A stretch of DNA of 64,000 nt from Mycobacterium syngnathidarum (GTDB lineage Bacteria > Actinomycetota > Actinomycetes > Mycobacteriales > Mycobacteriaceae), in the NCBI RefSeq assembly GCF_001942625.1, contig NZ_MLCL01000073.1, positions 114,771 through 178,770 on the forward strand, in the 5' to 3' direction. Of the stretch, positions 33,813 to 41,480 are shown piece after piece. The stretch's first letter is position 1. Every line of letters starts with the position of its first letter. The notes beneath the pieces were generated by a model. That model was not told where the DNA came from. It made no database searches and saw only the letters and a list, made by a program, of their open reading frames with translations. Made by a program: the position numbers and the translations under genes.

Positions 33813-36098
33813 CTATGGTGCTTTCGGGGTGTAGAACACGTCGACGTCGTAGATCTGGCGGTCCTGGAACAGTTGCCGAAGTGCAGCCGCCCCGTAGGGG
33901 TCCGACACGTGCCATTCCAGCACGGCATCTGGAGGGATCGCCTCGAGCTGCCGTTGGACCTGGGCGAGTGCTTTCTCCGCTCGCCCTTCCCAGTAGGAGT
34001 TGTCCGGCGCGAACGCCAAGCCCCGGAACCCGTCCTTGGCTTCGAGGAACACCTCCTGGGGGCCGCGGTAGTCGTGTCCGTCGAAATCGACTTTCGCACC
34101 CGTTTCAGGGTTGATCTGACTCCACTCGGGCATCGCGCCCTCGGGTGTGCGCTCGACACCTCCGATCTGGCCCTGGTAGGGCAGCCAGTCCTTGTCGACG
34201 TTGTGCTGGATATGCGTCCAGCCCGACTGCCCCTCGGCCTTGTTGTAGGTGATGTCGGGCGTCTGCGGCGGCCACATGCCGGGGTGGTGGGAGTCGGCGG
34301 AAGGGTAGTGCAACCCTTGGCCCGGGTCGAAAGTGTCGGGCGCTGGTGGCCGGTGGGTCGGCACCTGGTCGGGGACGTGGTGTGCCGGGGTATCGGGCGC
34401 CGGCGCAGAGTGTTCCACTGGCGCGTCGGCGGAAGGCGTGTGGTGCCCGGCCGGCGGGTCTGCCGTGTGCGGGACGGGTGGCGGCTCCGCAGTGTGGGGA
34501 GCGACCGGCTCGGCGCTGTGCGGGATCGGAGGCGCTTCTGCGGTGCGGGGCGCCACGGGCGGCTCAGCTGTGTGCGGAACCACCGGCGGTTCGGCCGTGT
34601 GCGGGACGACCGGCACCACGCCACGTTCCAGCGCACCTACCTCGGGCAGCACGCCACGTTCCAGCGCACCCAGCTCGGGGAGCATCGACTTGCCCAGCAA
34701 CCCCTCCGCGCCCAGCGGCGCCGTGGCGGCCATGGCGGTGGCGTCGAACAACACGTCGCCGGCGTGCTTGCCCGGGTTCTCGATCATCTCCGGTATGTCG
34801 TCCACGACCCCGTTGACGGCGCCCCACGGTCCCAGAGGCCCCATCGGGTCACGCAGATGCAGCGGATCCTTCATATGGTTTTCGACGGCCGCTTCCCCGA
34901 GCTGTTGCCACGACTCGGCGACGCCGGGGTGGCCCTCCCCGCCGGTGCCGGTGAGGTTCTGCAGCGTCTCCACCGTGGAGTCGAGCCGGTTGTAGAACTG
35001 GTCGTGCGCCTCGTTGACGAAGTTGTTGAACTTGTCCCCGAGCTTCTCACCGAGACTGCGAGTGTCGGCGGTCGGGGGACCCGGCGTGGTGTCCGGATTG
35101 GCCGGCGTGTGAGCAGCTGAGTCCGCGAGCGCGGCGTTCATCCGCTGCGCGTCGGCAACCATGGCGTTGACCTGCGACTCGATCCGGTCGGGCGGCACGC
35201 CCTGCTGCCGCAATAGATTCCGGGCCTGCGTCTTGAACTGTTCGACTGCCTGCGGGCTTATCGCCGGCGCCGCGGTGGGCTTCGGTTCTGTCCCGGCCGC
35301 CGGAGGATCGTTCGCACCCAACAGGTCTCCCAGGTCACCGCCGACGTCCCCGGCGGTGGCGGGCTTCTCGTCGGGTTTCAGCCCCGACTTCTTCGCCGCG
35401 TCCTCCACTGACTTCGGTACCGCGAACGGACCAATCTGACCGGTCGCCTGCTCCGCGGGTTTGTCACCCGCCTCGTCTTTGCGGTCCTCGTCCGGCTTGT
35501 CCTGGACTTTGTTGTCGACGAATCGCATGGTGGGCTCGCCGTCACGTCCCTCACCCTCACCTTCGAACCGGATATCTTCCAGCTCACCGGCCTTCTTTTG
35601 CAGGCGCCCTTCCGCGAACGCGACCGTTTGGCCGAGACGCTCGGCGTACCAGCGGATGTCCTCGGCGTGCTCGGCGGCGGCCTTGTTCCGCTCGGCGACC
35701 GTGTCGATGTCGTACTTGCGCGCGTCGGTCACCTTGAGGTCTTCGCTGACCGTGAAGCCGTCGTTCTCGGCCTCGGTGATCGCCGCGAGCACCTCGCGCT
35801 GGGCGGCGTTGATGTCGGTGACGGCGTCCTCGGCGATGTCAGCGGCTTCGCGCACGACTCCGTTCTGATCACCGGCCACCGCGCCGTCAGCGGTGGCCCG
35901 ATCCAGCGCCGCATCCTTGGCGTCACCCTCCCAGGTGGTTCCGCCAGGAGCCGCGATGTTCTGCCGGTGCCGGTCGAACACCTCGTCCGACTGGTCTGCG
36001 GCGGTGCGCCACCTCGTCGCAGCGTCGGAGAAGTCGGACGTGGTGAGGTCCTCGATCTCCGAACGCGTGGTGAACCGGCCCGAGGGAGCAGCGCTCAC
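33813..36098 (-). CDS. Type VII-style polymorphic toxin with C-terminal Tox-REase-5 nuclease
   Basis: 761 residues. The N-terminal 170 residues are helical with WXG100-like features (ATRWRTAADQSDEVFDRHRQ; TTWEGDAKDAALD), as in mycobacterial secreted toxins. A low-complexity linker follows, with repeats VPHTAEPPVVPHTAEPP around residue 500 and further His/Pro-rich sequence. The C-terminal 120 residues, from YQGQIGGVERTPEGAMPEW through FDGHDYRGPQEVFLEAKDGF to AVLEWHVSDPYGAAALRQLF, are a Tox-REase-5 restriction-fold nuclease domain (EAK motif). Likely exported by an ESX system as a competition toxin. ATGA overlap with the upstream EspC-like gene; immunity gene 12 bp downstream. Confidence 0.85.
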   Translation of the reverse strand: MSAAPSGRFTTRSEIEDLTTSDFSDAATRWRTAADQSDEVFDRHRQNIAAPGGTTWEGDAKDAALDRATADGAVAGDQNGVVREAADIAEDAVTDINAAQREVLAAITEAENDGFTVSEDLKVTDARKYDIDTVAERNKAAAEHAEDIRWYAERLGQTVAFAEGRLQKKAGELEDIRFEGEGEGRDGEPTMRFVDNKVQDKPDEDRKDEAGDKPAEQATGQIGPFAVPKSVEDAAKKSGLKPDEKPATAGDVGGDLGDLLGANDPPAAGTEPKPTAAPAISPQAVEQFKTQARNLLRQQGVPPDRIESQVNAMVADAQRMNAALADSAAHTPANPDTTPGPPTADTRSLGEKLGDKFNNFVNEAHDQFYNRLDSTVETLQNLTGTGGEGHPGVAESWQQLGEAAVENHMKDPLHLRDPMGPLGPWGAVNGVVDDIPEMIENPGKHAGDVLFDATAMAATAPLGAEGLLGKSMLPELGALERGVLPEVGALERGVVPVVPHTAEPPVVPHTAEPPVAPRTAEAPPIPHSAEPVAPHTAEPPPVPHTADPPAGHHTPSADAPVEHSAPAPDTPAHHVPDQVPTHRPPAPDTFDPGQGLHYPSADSHHPGMWPPQTPDITYNKAEGQSGWTHIQHNVDKDWLPYQGQIGGVERTPEGAMPEWSQINPETGAKVDFDGHDYRGPQEVFLEAKDGFRGLAFAPDNSYWEGRAEKALAQVQRQLEAIPPDAVLEWHVSDPYGAAALRQLFQDRQIYDVDVFYTPKAP

Positions 36099-36355
36099 AC
36101 GCTCACCGTGGTGATGGCGTCGCCGCCGTCTCCGTCGGTGGTGTCATAGCGCGCGCTACCAGTCGACATGTCGCCGGCCTGACCGCTGATCCGGTCGGCC
36201 TGGCGTCGGCGTAGCGAGGACAGCGCCGCGTCCATCGCAGCGATGCCGACGTTCGAGGACACCCCGCCTTCGCCGGCCAGCGCAGCGGTAGCGGTTTCGC
36301 TGTCGGCAGCTGCGATGCGCAGGCCGTCAGAGTTCACGTTCAGTTTGTTTGCCAT
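36095..36355 (-). CDS. EspC-like DUF2580 type VII secretion-associated protein
   Basis: 86 residues: MANKLNVNSDGLRIAAADSE, TATAALAGEGG, AMDAALSSLRRRQADRISGQ. Matches the excreted EspC/DUF2580 type partner proteins of mycobacteria, which form helical hairpins and act with WXG-like toxins. Its stop overlaps the toxin start, implying 1:1 production and probable co-secretion. A longer start at 36379 adds eight residues and is less likely. Confidence 0.75.
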   Translation of the reverse strand: MANKLNVNSDGLRIAAADSETATAALAGEGGVSSNVGIAAMDAALSSLRRRQADRISGQAGDMSTGSARYDTTDGDGGDAITTVSV

Positions 36356-36396
36356 GCCAATCCCCCAACCGGCGAACACCTGGTCGTGAGGCTACC

Positions 36397-36702
36397 TCAC
36401 GATTGCCGAGGGACGTGACAATGTTCGGCAACTACGATTTGCGCAGCTTGAGCGGCTGAAACGCCCAGTCTGTCGAGGCTCACCAGGAGCGCGCCAACGG
36501 ACACAGCGAACCCGGCGACGAGCTTCCAGGGTTCGTGTCCCGGATCCCGGAGAGCATCGGCACCACCCGACCCGTACCGGGGTACGGGTTCGTTCGTTGG
36601 TCCGGATGCATTTCTGGCGTCGGCGTCGGCGTCGGCGCGGTTGATCCATCGACGGAACGCGACTGCAGCTATTGGGGGTCGAGCGACCCGGAGCAGATCC
36701 AC
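36397..36702 (-). CDS. Possible small membrane protein
   Basis: 101 residues with one hydrophobic stretch PWKLVAGFAVSVGALLVSLD and a basic, Asp-rich N-terminus (RRWINRADADADARNASGPT). No family recognised; the position upstream of the secretion-associated operon is suggestive, but coding support is modest. Confidence 0.35.
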   Translation of the reverse strand: MDLLRVARPPIAAVAFRRWINRADADADARNASGPTNEPVPRYGSGGADALRDPGHEPWKLVAGFAVSVGALLVSLDRLGVSAAQAAQIVVAEHCHVPRQS

Positions 36703-36995
36703 TCGTGGTGACAGTCGCGCCGCGCGGGAGTACAGGCGAAACAGACAACGGCGCAGGTCATCCGCATGCCGCGTCCACCAACGCGGCGAGGACGAGAGTG
36801 CAGAGCGTGTCAGTCGCGCGTGCCGGCCGGATCAATCGCCGAATCGCGGCAGCGACCCTGCGCCGCCCGGGTCCCACATCGAAGGTGAGCACGTCAGGCA
36901 GGGCTCGCGCCCCGTGCGGTGAATCAGCGCACGGGGCGCGATGGTGGGCCCGCAGTGACAGAACAAGGCGCTTCGGACGATAGAAAGACGACACG
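36703..36995. other. No gene seen
   Basis: About 290 bp with no convincing gene. It contains an inverted repeat CCCCGTGCG...CGCACGGGG near 36909-36937 that could form a hairpin. Confidence 0.4.
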
Positions 36996-37289
36996 ATGCC
37001 CAATTACACCCGTGACGGCAACTACGACATCAACCTGATCAGCTCCGGCTCCGGCTGGCTGGGCACCTTCGCCGCCACGGTGTCCTCCACAGCCGCCGAC
37101 ATCCTCACCGACGGCGAACCTTACGCGCCCGTCACCATCACCACTGGACCGGACTCCCCGGCACCTGACATGACCATCACCGGCACCCTCACCGAGGCCG
37201 ACGCGCAGGCCCTGACGGTGATCGCAGACGACGACGCCCGCACAGTGCACCGCATTCCCGTCAACACCGTCGTGCGGTTCAGCGCCTAA
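36996..37289 (+). CDS. Hypothetical beta-rich small protein
   Basis: 97 residues: MPNYTRDGNYDINLISSGSG, WLGTFAATVSSTAADILTDG, TVHRIPVNTVVRFSA. Alternating Thr/Val-rich segments suggest beta strands. No signal peptide. First of a run of small rightward genes. Function unknown. Confidence 0.5.
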   Translation: MPNYTRDGNYDINLISSGSGWLGTFAATVSSTAADILTDGEPYAPVTITTGPDSPAPDMTITGTLTEADAQALTVIADDDARTVHRIPVNTVVRFSA

Positions 37290-37348
37290 CCACCGCAAGG
37301 GGCCTCATGAGTCACCTTGACCCCGGAAACCGCTGAAGGGAACAGCAC

Positions 37349-37530
37349 GTGCTCATCGACATCCAACCCGAGCAGGCAACCGTCCGGACGCAGCCGACGT
37401 CGGACTCGAAGATCAGATCCTGGACCCGCTTGCTGCGGACCTCATTGCCGCCGTCCTGAACAACCGAGACCGTACCGTCGCCGCGGAGAGCATGCGGCGT
37501 GCTGTCCAACAGGCACGAGGTGAGCGCTGA
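37349..37530 (+). pseudogene. Possible frameshifted small gene
   Basis: GTG 37349 begins VLIDIQPEQATVRTQ in one frame, while coding-like sequence VGLEDQILDPLAADLIAAVL and NNRDRTVAAESMRRAVQQAR continues to TGA at about 37530 in another frame that has no start codon. A single-base change near 37385 would join them. Weak evidence. Confidence 0.25.
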
Positions 37531-37597
37531 AGCCCGAGGCGAAGCGGGGGTGCCGGCGGGCGAACTCCGTGCACTGGTGCGAAGAAAGGGAACTGAC

Positions 37598-37954
37598 ATG
37601 GACGTGACCGTCAACAGCATGGTCGACCGAGCGGTTTCAGATGGAATGAACCCCATGGCTGCGCGAACTGTCCTGACCGATGTGCTCGCCAACTACACAG
37701 GCGACGATCTCGAGTACCAGCTCGTAAGTCTCGGCTACGCCAGCGAGGCGGAGGCGTACCACTACGCGCATCAGGATCCGGGTATGCCCGAGGTGGTCGA
37801 GTGGATCAAGGGGAAGTACGGTCCGGTCGGTCTCGTGCGGCTCACCTATGACGACTGGAATCAGCACTGCTACAAGTGCTGCGCAGGGCTCGCTGAAGGT
37901 GATCTGGCGCAGGACTGCGGCGATCACTGGCTGTGCCGGAACTGCGCTCGCTGA
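37598..37954 (+). CDS. Hypothetical protein with C-terminal zinc ribbon
   Basis: 118 residues: MDVTVNSMVDRAVSDGMNPM, helical middle (YQLVSLGYASEAEAYHYAHQ), and CYKCCAGLAEGDLAQDCGDHWLCRNC at the end (first and last pairs CYKC and CRNC), consistent with one zinc site. Part of a small-gene cluster. No known family. Confidence 0.55.
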   Translation: MDVTVNSMVDRAVSDGMNPMAARTVLTDVLANYTGDDLEYQLVSLGYASEAEAYHYAHQDPGMPEVVEWIKGKYGPVGLVRLTYDDWNQHCYKCCAGLAEGDLAQDCGDHWLCRNCAR

Positions 37955-38000
37955 CCGGCACAAATCTCGAACCATCACCGCTCACGAAGGAATCCACTCC

Positions 38001-38216
38001 ATGCGTAAGAATACCGTTTTCGACCTGTGCGAGAGCCACGCTGGCCTCGGCGGTGGCCGTCGCACCGCCGAGATTGTCTGCGAGGGCGGGCCCGCCTACG
38101 GATCGGCGTGCACGCCGCGGCCGTGCCGGATCCTGCCCGGCTCGGACTATTTCGCGGAGTCAGCTACCGATGAGGTGGCCGTCGAGTGGGTCCGCGACTG
38201 GGCCATCAACAGGTAG
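38001..38216 (+). CDS. Hypothetical Cys-containing small protein
   Basis: 71 residues: MRKNTVFDLCESHAGLGGGR, RTAEIVCEGGPAYGSACTPR, DEVAVEWVRDWAINR. The tail resembles a short helix. Coding-like and followed 16 bp later by another small gene. Function unknown. Confidence 0.45.
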   Translation: MRKNTVFDLCESHAGLGGGRRTAEIVCEGGPAYGSACTPRPCRILPGSDYFAESATDEVAVEWVRDWAINR

Positions 38217-38232
38217 GGACGAGGAGCCGCGC

Positions 38233-38523
38233 ATGCACGCAACCGTCACCGTCATCTCGGACACGGAGCTGGACCCCTACACCTGCTTCTGGGCCGAGCT
38301 CCGCGACGTTCATGCCGTGGACGCGGCGAACTACTTCACCGGCTCCGACGACTGCACGCAGGTCGAAGAAGAGCCGGTACCTGAGGCGCACCCGCACTCC
38401 GCGTCGGTCGAGCGCGACGGGCACCCTCCGCTGCACTTCATCGCCGCGGACCCCGCAGTCGCGGACGCGGCCTCCGATGCGCTCGTGAAGATCCTCGGGC
38501 GCGGCCCCGACAGCGTCCACTGA
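38233..38523 (+). CDS. Hypothetical protein
   Basis: 96 residues: MHATVTVISDTELDPYTCFW, acidic middle (QVEEEPVPEAHPH), and DAASDALVKILGRGPDSVH. No recognised family; ribosome-binding AGGGACGAGGAG lies upstream. Confidence 0.45.
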   Translation: MHATVTVISDTELDPYTCFWAELRDVHAVDAANYFTGSDDCTQVEEEPVPEAHPHSASVERDGHPPLHFIAADPAVADAASDALVKILGRGPDSVH

Positions 38524-38549
38524 ACTTCCCCCAACCCACGGAGACCACC

Positions 38550-38690
38550 GTGCCCGTCAACACCCAGACCCTGATCGCCCGTCCGCGGGTCTGCGCGTCG
38601 AGGAACTGCGTTGCGCATATGCCCTACCCGGGCGGCAGTCAGGCGCTGTTCAGCACGCCGCGGATGAAAGATGCGGCCACACCTGTTTGA
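38550..38690 (+). CDS. Possible 46-residue protein
   Basis: GTG start: VPVNTQTLIARPRVCASRNC, VAHMPYPGGSQALFSTPRMK. Its 3' third overlaps antisense to the AbiEii-like gene end, so the tail may be fortuitous. Low support. Confidence 0.25.
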   Translation: MPVNTQTLIARPRVCASRNCVAHMPYPGGSQALFSTPRMKDAATPV

Positions 38691-39301
38691 TCGAGCTCAC
38701 GGTCGCTGATCACAACAACTGAGTGGAGCAGTTCCCGGAACTCTTCCAGCGCCAGGTTCGGAAGTGCTGCTTTCGCGGCATCGAAGAGCCTGGCAAGGTT
38801 CCATCCAGGATGCGCCAACAAACTCGCGGCGTCAGCGAAGTCATTCGCTTCTCGGCGGTCGTGCAAAGCCCGGCATTTGCCCGCCGCGATGTCGTCGAGA
38901 TCCATGACCAGGCCACCGCCCGGAACTACGCGCACGTCGCGTGCCCGATACTCCTGCCCGATGTCGACTCCCACGCCGTCGCGCTCTTTGTCCGCGCCCG
39001 GCTGCCAGACAGTGATGCTGCGAAAGAAGTCGTCCGAAGCCACGATTTCGACGTTCCAGCCCGCGGACCGCGCAGCTTCGATCACCGCACGGCTGGCCTC
39101 TTCGTAGACACCGGTTTCCCAGGACGTGGTGTATGTGTCGAGGTCGGTGGAGTCACGGGAAGTCACCCCGTGCACGCGAAGCCCGTTGCCTCCCGCCAAC
39201 GCGATATTGATGCGGGCCAGCGCGGGCAACACGACATCGGCCACCTGACCAATGAGCCCTGGAAGTCGCTCCATACGCGCAACAGTGAGTGCGCGTGGCA
39301 A
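38639..39301 (-). CDS. AbiEii/AbiGii-type nucleotidyltransferase toxin
   Basis: 220 residues. The nucleotidyltransferase signature is ALAGGNGLRVHGVTSRDSTD followed by LDTYT, fitting the AbiEii pattern GG...R.S.DLD. A second conserved part is VMDLDDIAAGKCRALHDRRE, NDFADAASLLAHPGW. These proteins modify RNA or tRNA with nucleotides and cause abortive infection when not balanced by their partner. The likely partner gene ends 21 bp upstream. Start ATG 39301; an internal start at MERLPGLIGQ is possible. Confidence 0.75.
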   Translation of the reverse strand: MPRALTVARMERLPGLIGQVADVVLPALARINIALAGGNGLRVHGVTSRDSTDLDTYTTSWETGVYEEASRAVIEAARSAGWNVEIVASDDFFRSITVWQPGADKERDGVGVDIGQEYRARDVRVVPGGGLVMDLDDIAAGKCRALHDRREANDFADAASLLAHPGWNLARLFDAAKAALPNLALEEFRELLHSVVVISDRELDQTGVAASFIRGVLNSA

Positions 39302-39322
39302 AGACGCGGATACGCGGCGCGG

Positions 39323-39649
39323 TCAGACGGGGATCGGGTAAAGCAGCCGTTCCCACTCCTGGCGGACCAGCCGAGGGATCCGCACCTGGGGAAACACTGC
39401 CCGGACCAGGTCTGCGTTGACCCACCGTCGCACATCAGCTTCGGTCCCGTTGGCCAAGACCGCGCTGTATGCGGCGACGGCGTCGGCCTGGATATCGAGA
39501 TCGAACGCGTTGCGGCCCCGCCAGGCGATACGGTTGGGCAGCTCGACGGAGCCCGTTGCCGGGCCCTGGAGCTCATCGAGGCGATCCGGCACGGCGAACG
39601 GCCGGTACAGCCGTTCAGGCAACACGTCGCGTTGTGTAACGGTGCGCAT
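39323..39649 (-). CDS. Probable partner/antitoxin of the AbiEii-type toxin
   Basis: 108 residues: MRTVTQRDVLPERLYRPFAV, DRLDELQGPATGSVELPNRI, AWRGRNAFDLDIQADAVAAY, VFPQVRIPRLVRQEWERLLY. It precedes the toxin in the same direction, in the antitoxin position. It is shorter than AbiEi and I cannot assign a family from sequence alone. Confidence 0.5.
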   Translation of the reverse strand: MRTVTQRDVLPERLYRPFAVPDRLDELQGPATGSVELPNRIAWRGRNAFDLDIQADAVAAYSAVLANGTEADVRRWVNADLVRAVFPQVRIPRLVRQEWERLLYPIPV

Positions 39650-39745
39650 GATCTCCTCCTCTCCGCACGTCTAAAAGTTTATCGGGACTGCACTGGCAGT
39701 GTCATGTACTCGGCGGAGTATGGGCCATGACCCGATTCTCGTGTC

Positions 39746-39805
39746 GCCCGCGGTACTGCCGCCGGCGGCCAACCGATCAAGCTTCCCTGCGGCCTGGCCG
39801 ACTTT
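39746..39805 (+). pseudogene. Decayed fragment of the HTH antitoxin gene
   Basis: The segment containing AACCGATCAAGCTTCCC matches the antitoxin gene at about 29535-29575 almost base for base over roughly 40 bp (17 consecutive identical bases, then scattered changes). No open frame remains. Together with the 52-residue paralogue just downstream it marks a duplicated segment. Confidence 0.55.
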
Positions 39806-39897
39806 CGTATCGCTGTCGCGGCGGCCAACGCTGATTTCGCGTGGGCGGGTCCAAAACTCGGTGGAACCGATCGCGGCCGGGGCGCGTCCAACTGGTT

Positions 39898-40056
39898 GTG
39901 GACGAGTACGCGGAGGATCTGACGGGGCCGCAGTTGCCACCCGAGGTGGAGGAGTACCTGGCTGGAGAACGCGAGTGGCACAGGCTGCTGCGCGGGACCG
40001 GGGCTGTGTCGGCGGAGGAGGCCGCCGAGGCGCTGATGCCGTGGGCGGGGCAGTGA
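39898..40056 (+). CDS. 52-residue protein, paralogue of 28440-28598
   Basis: VDEYAEDLTGPQLPPEVEEY, LAGEREWHRLLRGTGAVSAE, EAAEALMPWAGQ. 38 of 52 residues match the copy at 28440-28598, and both begin at an equivalent GTG and have the same length. The conserved AGERxWHRLLRGTG core has no function known to me. Confidence 0.5.
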   Translation: MDEYAEDLTGPQLPPEVEEYLAGEREWHRLLRGTGAVSAEEAAEALMPWAGQ

Positions 40057-40060
40057 CCCG

Positions 40061-40285
40061 TTACCGGTACGTCGGCCGGCTACGGATCTGGGTGTTCTCT
40101 GGCAACCCGACGTCCTTCTGCGCCAAGGCCCGTAGCACCGACTGCCCGACACCCAGCGGTAGTGCCGCCGAGCTATGTGCCAGCGCAACCGGGATGACAG
40201 CGTTCGGGTACAGCCGTGTCCGAACACCGTCGAGCAACTCGCAGATTGTGCTCAGTGTCGTTGCCGTACATGGCCGTGACGCCAC
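40061..40285 (-). CDS. Hypothetical small protein
   Basis: 74 residues; the part LLDGVRTRLYPNAVIPVALA and SSAALPLGVGQSVLRALAQK looks coding. Converges with the 52-residue gene with a 4-bp gap. No family recognised. Confidence 0.4.
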   Translation of the reverse strand: MASRPCTATTLSTICELLDGVRTRLYPNAVIPVALAHSSAALPLGVGQSVLRALAQKDVGLPENTQIRSRPTYR

Positions 40286-40367
40286 GCGGGCCGACGATCA
40301 CGCCGGGCATCTCGCCGCTCACTTCGCACCGCGCCCCACAACCGATGCCGGACGCATCTCTACGACG

Positions 40368-40622
40368 ATGCCGCCCATGGCCGATATCACCGCGCGCTCG
40401 CTGGAACTGTTTCTCGATTACGCCCGCGACGCCGACAACTGGGGCGGGACCCCGCTCGTAGGCGGCAATGTCGGCGGTTCACGCGAGGACAACGGCAACC
40501 TCACGCAACTCAAGCAGGCCGGGCTGATCACCACGTTCAACCATGATCCGGGCGACACGTGGATCAGGTTCACCGAGGCTGGCAGAGCGTTGGCCGCAGA
40601 ACACGGCGTCGAGATGGTCTGA
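40368..40622 (+). CDS. Hypothetical protein, winged-helix-like
   Basis: 84 residues: ITARSLELFLDYARDADNWG, GNLTQLKQAGLITTFNHDPG, TWIRFTEAGRALAAEHG. The LxQLKxAGLIxTxxxxxxxWIxFTxxGRxLA pattern is like a small winged helix (PadR/MarR style) and may bind DNA. Start ATG 40368 or the internal Met at 40377. Confidence 0.55.
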   Translation: MPPMADITARSLELFLDYARDADNWGGTPLVGGNVGGSREDNGNLTQLKQAGLITTFNHDPGDTWIRFTEAGRALAAEHGVEMV

Positions 40623-40800
40623 GGCCGGTTTCCCGCAACGTATTCGTCCCCGTTCCCCAGCCCTCGCCATGTGCGACACCAGGAGAACCGGTCACGTGGC
40701 CCCACTCGCACACCTGCGAGGACACACAGATCGATCGCGTCACCGCGCAAGATCGCGCCCCGGACTGTGACGGTCCTCATCTGCGGGAAACATCCCGGCC

Positions 40801-41145
40801 GTGAAGTGGATTGAAGCGACCCAAACCGTCGAATTGACGCAGCGCAACGTGACTGCCCTCGCCGACAAACTCGACGACCCGCTCTCCTGCCGGACCCTGG
40901 TCACGGACTGTCGCCGAATCGCCGTCTGCTCCATCGAGGACCCCGACTGCACCGTCAGGGACGAGGCAGCTGCGGCTTCCACCGGGATCGTGCGACTAAC
41001 CAGGTCCGATCTGGCGGCGCTGGCTTCCCCGGGCGCAGCAGTGGCCGCGGCGGGTGTGACCGTGGTCGCCGTCCAGGACAAGGATCACTACGGCGACCGC
41101 GCTCCCGGGACTATCTACATGCCGAGCACTGAGGAGTACCGATGA
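40801..41145 (+). CDS. Hypothetical protein
   Basis: 114 residues beginning at GTG: KWIEATQTVELTQRNVTALA, DKLDDPLSCRTLVTDCRRIA, VRLTRSDLAALASPGAAVAA, ending with a short TIYMPSTEEYR tail. Coupled to the next gene by ATGA. Unknown family. Confidence 0.55.
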   Translation: MKWIEATQTVELTQRNVTALADKLDDPLSCRTLVTDCRRIAVCSIEDPDCTVRDEAAAASTGIVRLTRSDLAALASPGAAVAAAGVTVVAVQDKDHYGDRAPGTIYMPSTEEYR

Positions 41146-41390
41146 GCCGGACGTACGACCGCAGCGAGGTTCCCGATCTGTCCGAAATCGGTGGGCACTG
41201 GGACCCGCGTCAACCCGAGTACCACCAGACCCCGGGAGGTTTCGTCTCCCCCGGCCGGCTCGTGGCTCGGATTCCGGGTCGAGATTGGCCCAGTTCCCCC
41301 GAAGAGTGCACGGCGGGGCTCCGTGATGCGGAGTGGATCCTGGGCGGCCGGGTTCTGATCTGCACCGGCTGTGGACTCGACGGCGCATGA
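41142..41390 (+). CDS. Hypothetical protein
   Basis: 82 residues: MSRTYDRSEVPDLSEIGGHW, GGFVSPGRLVARIPGRDWPS, ending ICTGCGLDGA. Translationally coupled to 40801-41145. No family recognised. Confidence 0.5.
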   Translation: MSRTYDRSEVPDLSEIGGHWDPRQPEYHQTPGGFVSPGRLVARIPGRDWPSSPEECTAGLRDAEWILGGRVLICTGCGLDGA

Positions 41391-41480
41391 TCGCGTATTT
41401 TGTCCGCCACGCTCTCAGCCGGCCACTAAGGGCAACACGGGGCGCATTTCCTCCGGGCTGATACGCCTACCATGGCGTGC

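Noticed and set aside
33873..35120. Long rightward frame opposite the polymorphic toxin gene
   Set aside because: Arg/Val-rich repetitive translation mirrors the Pro/His/Ala-rich toxin linker; no supporting signals.
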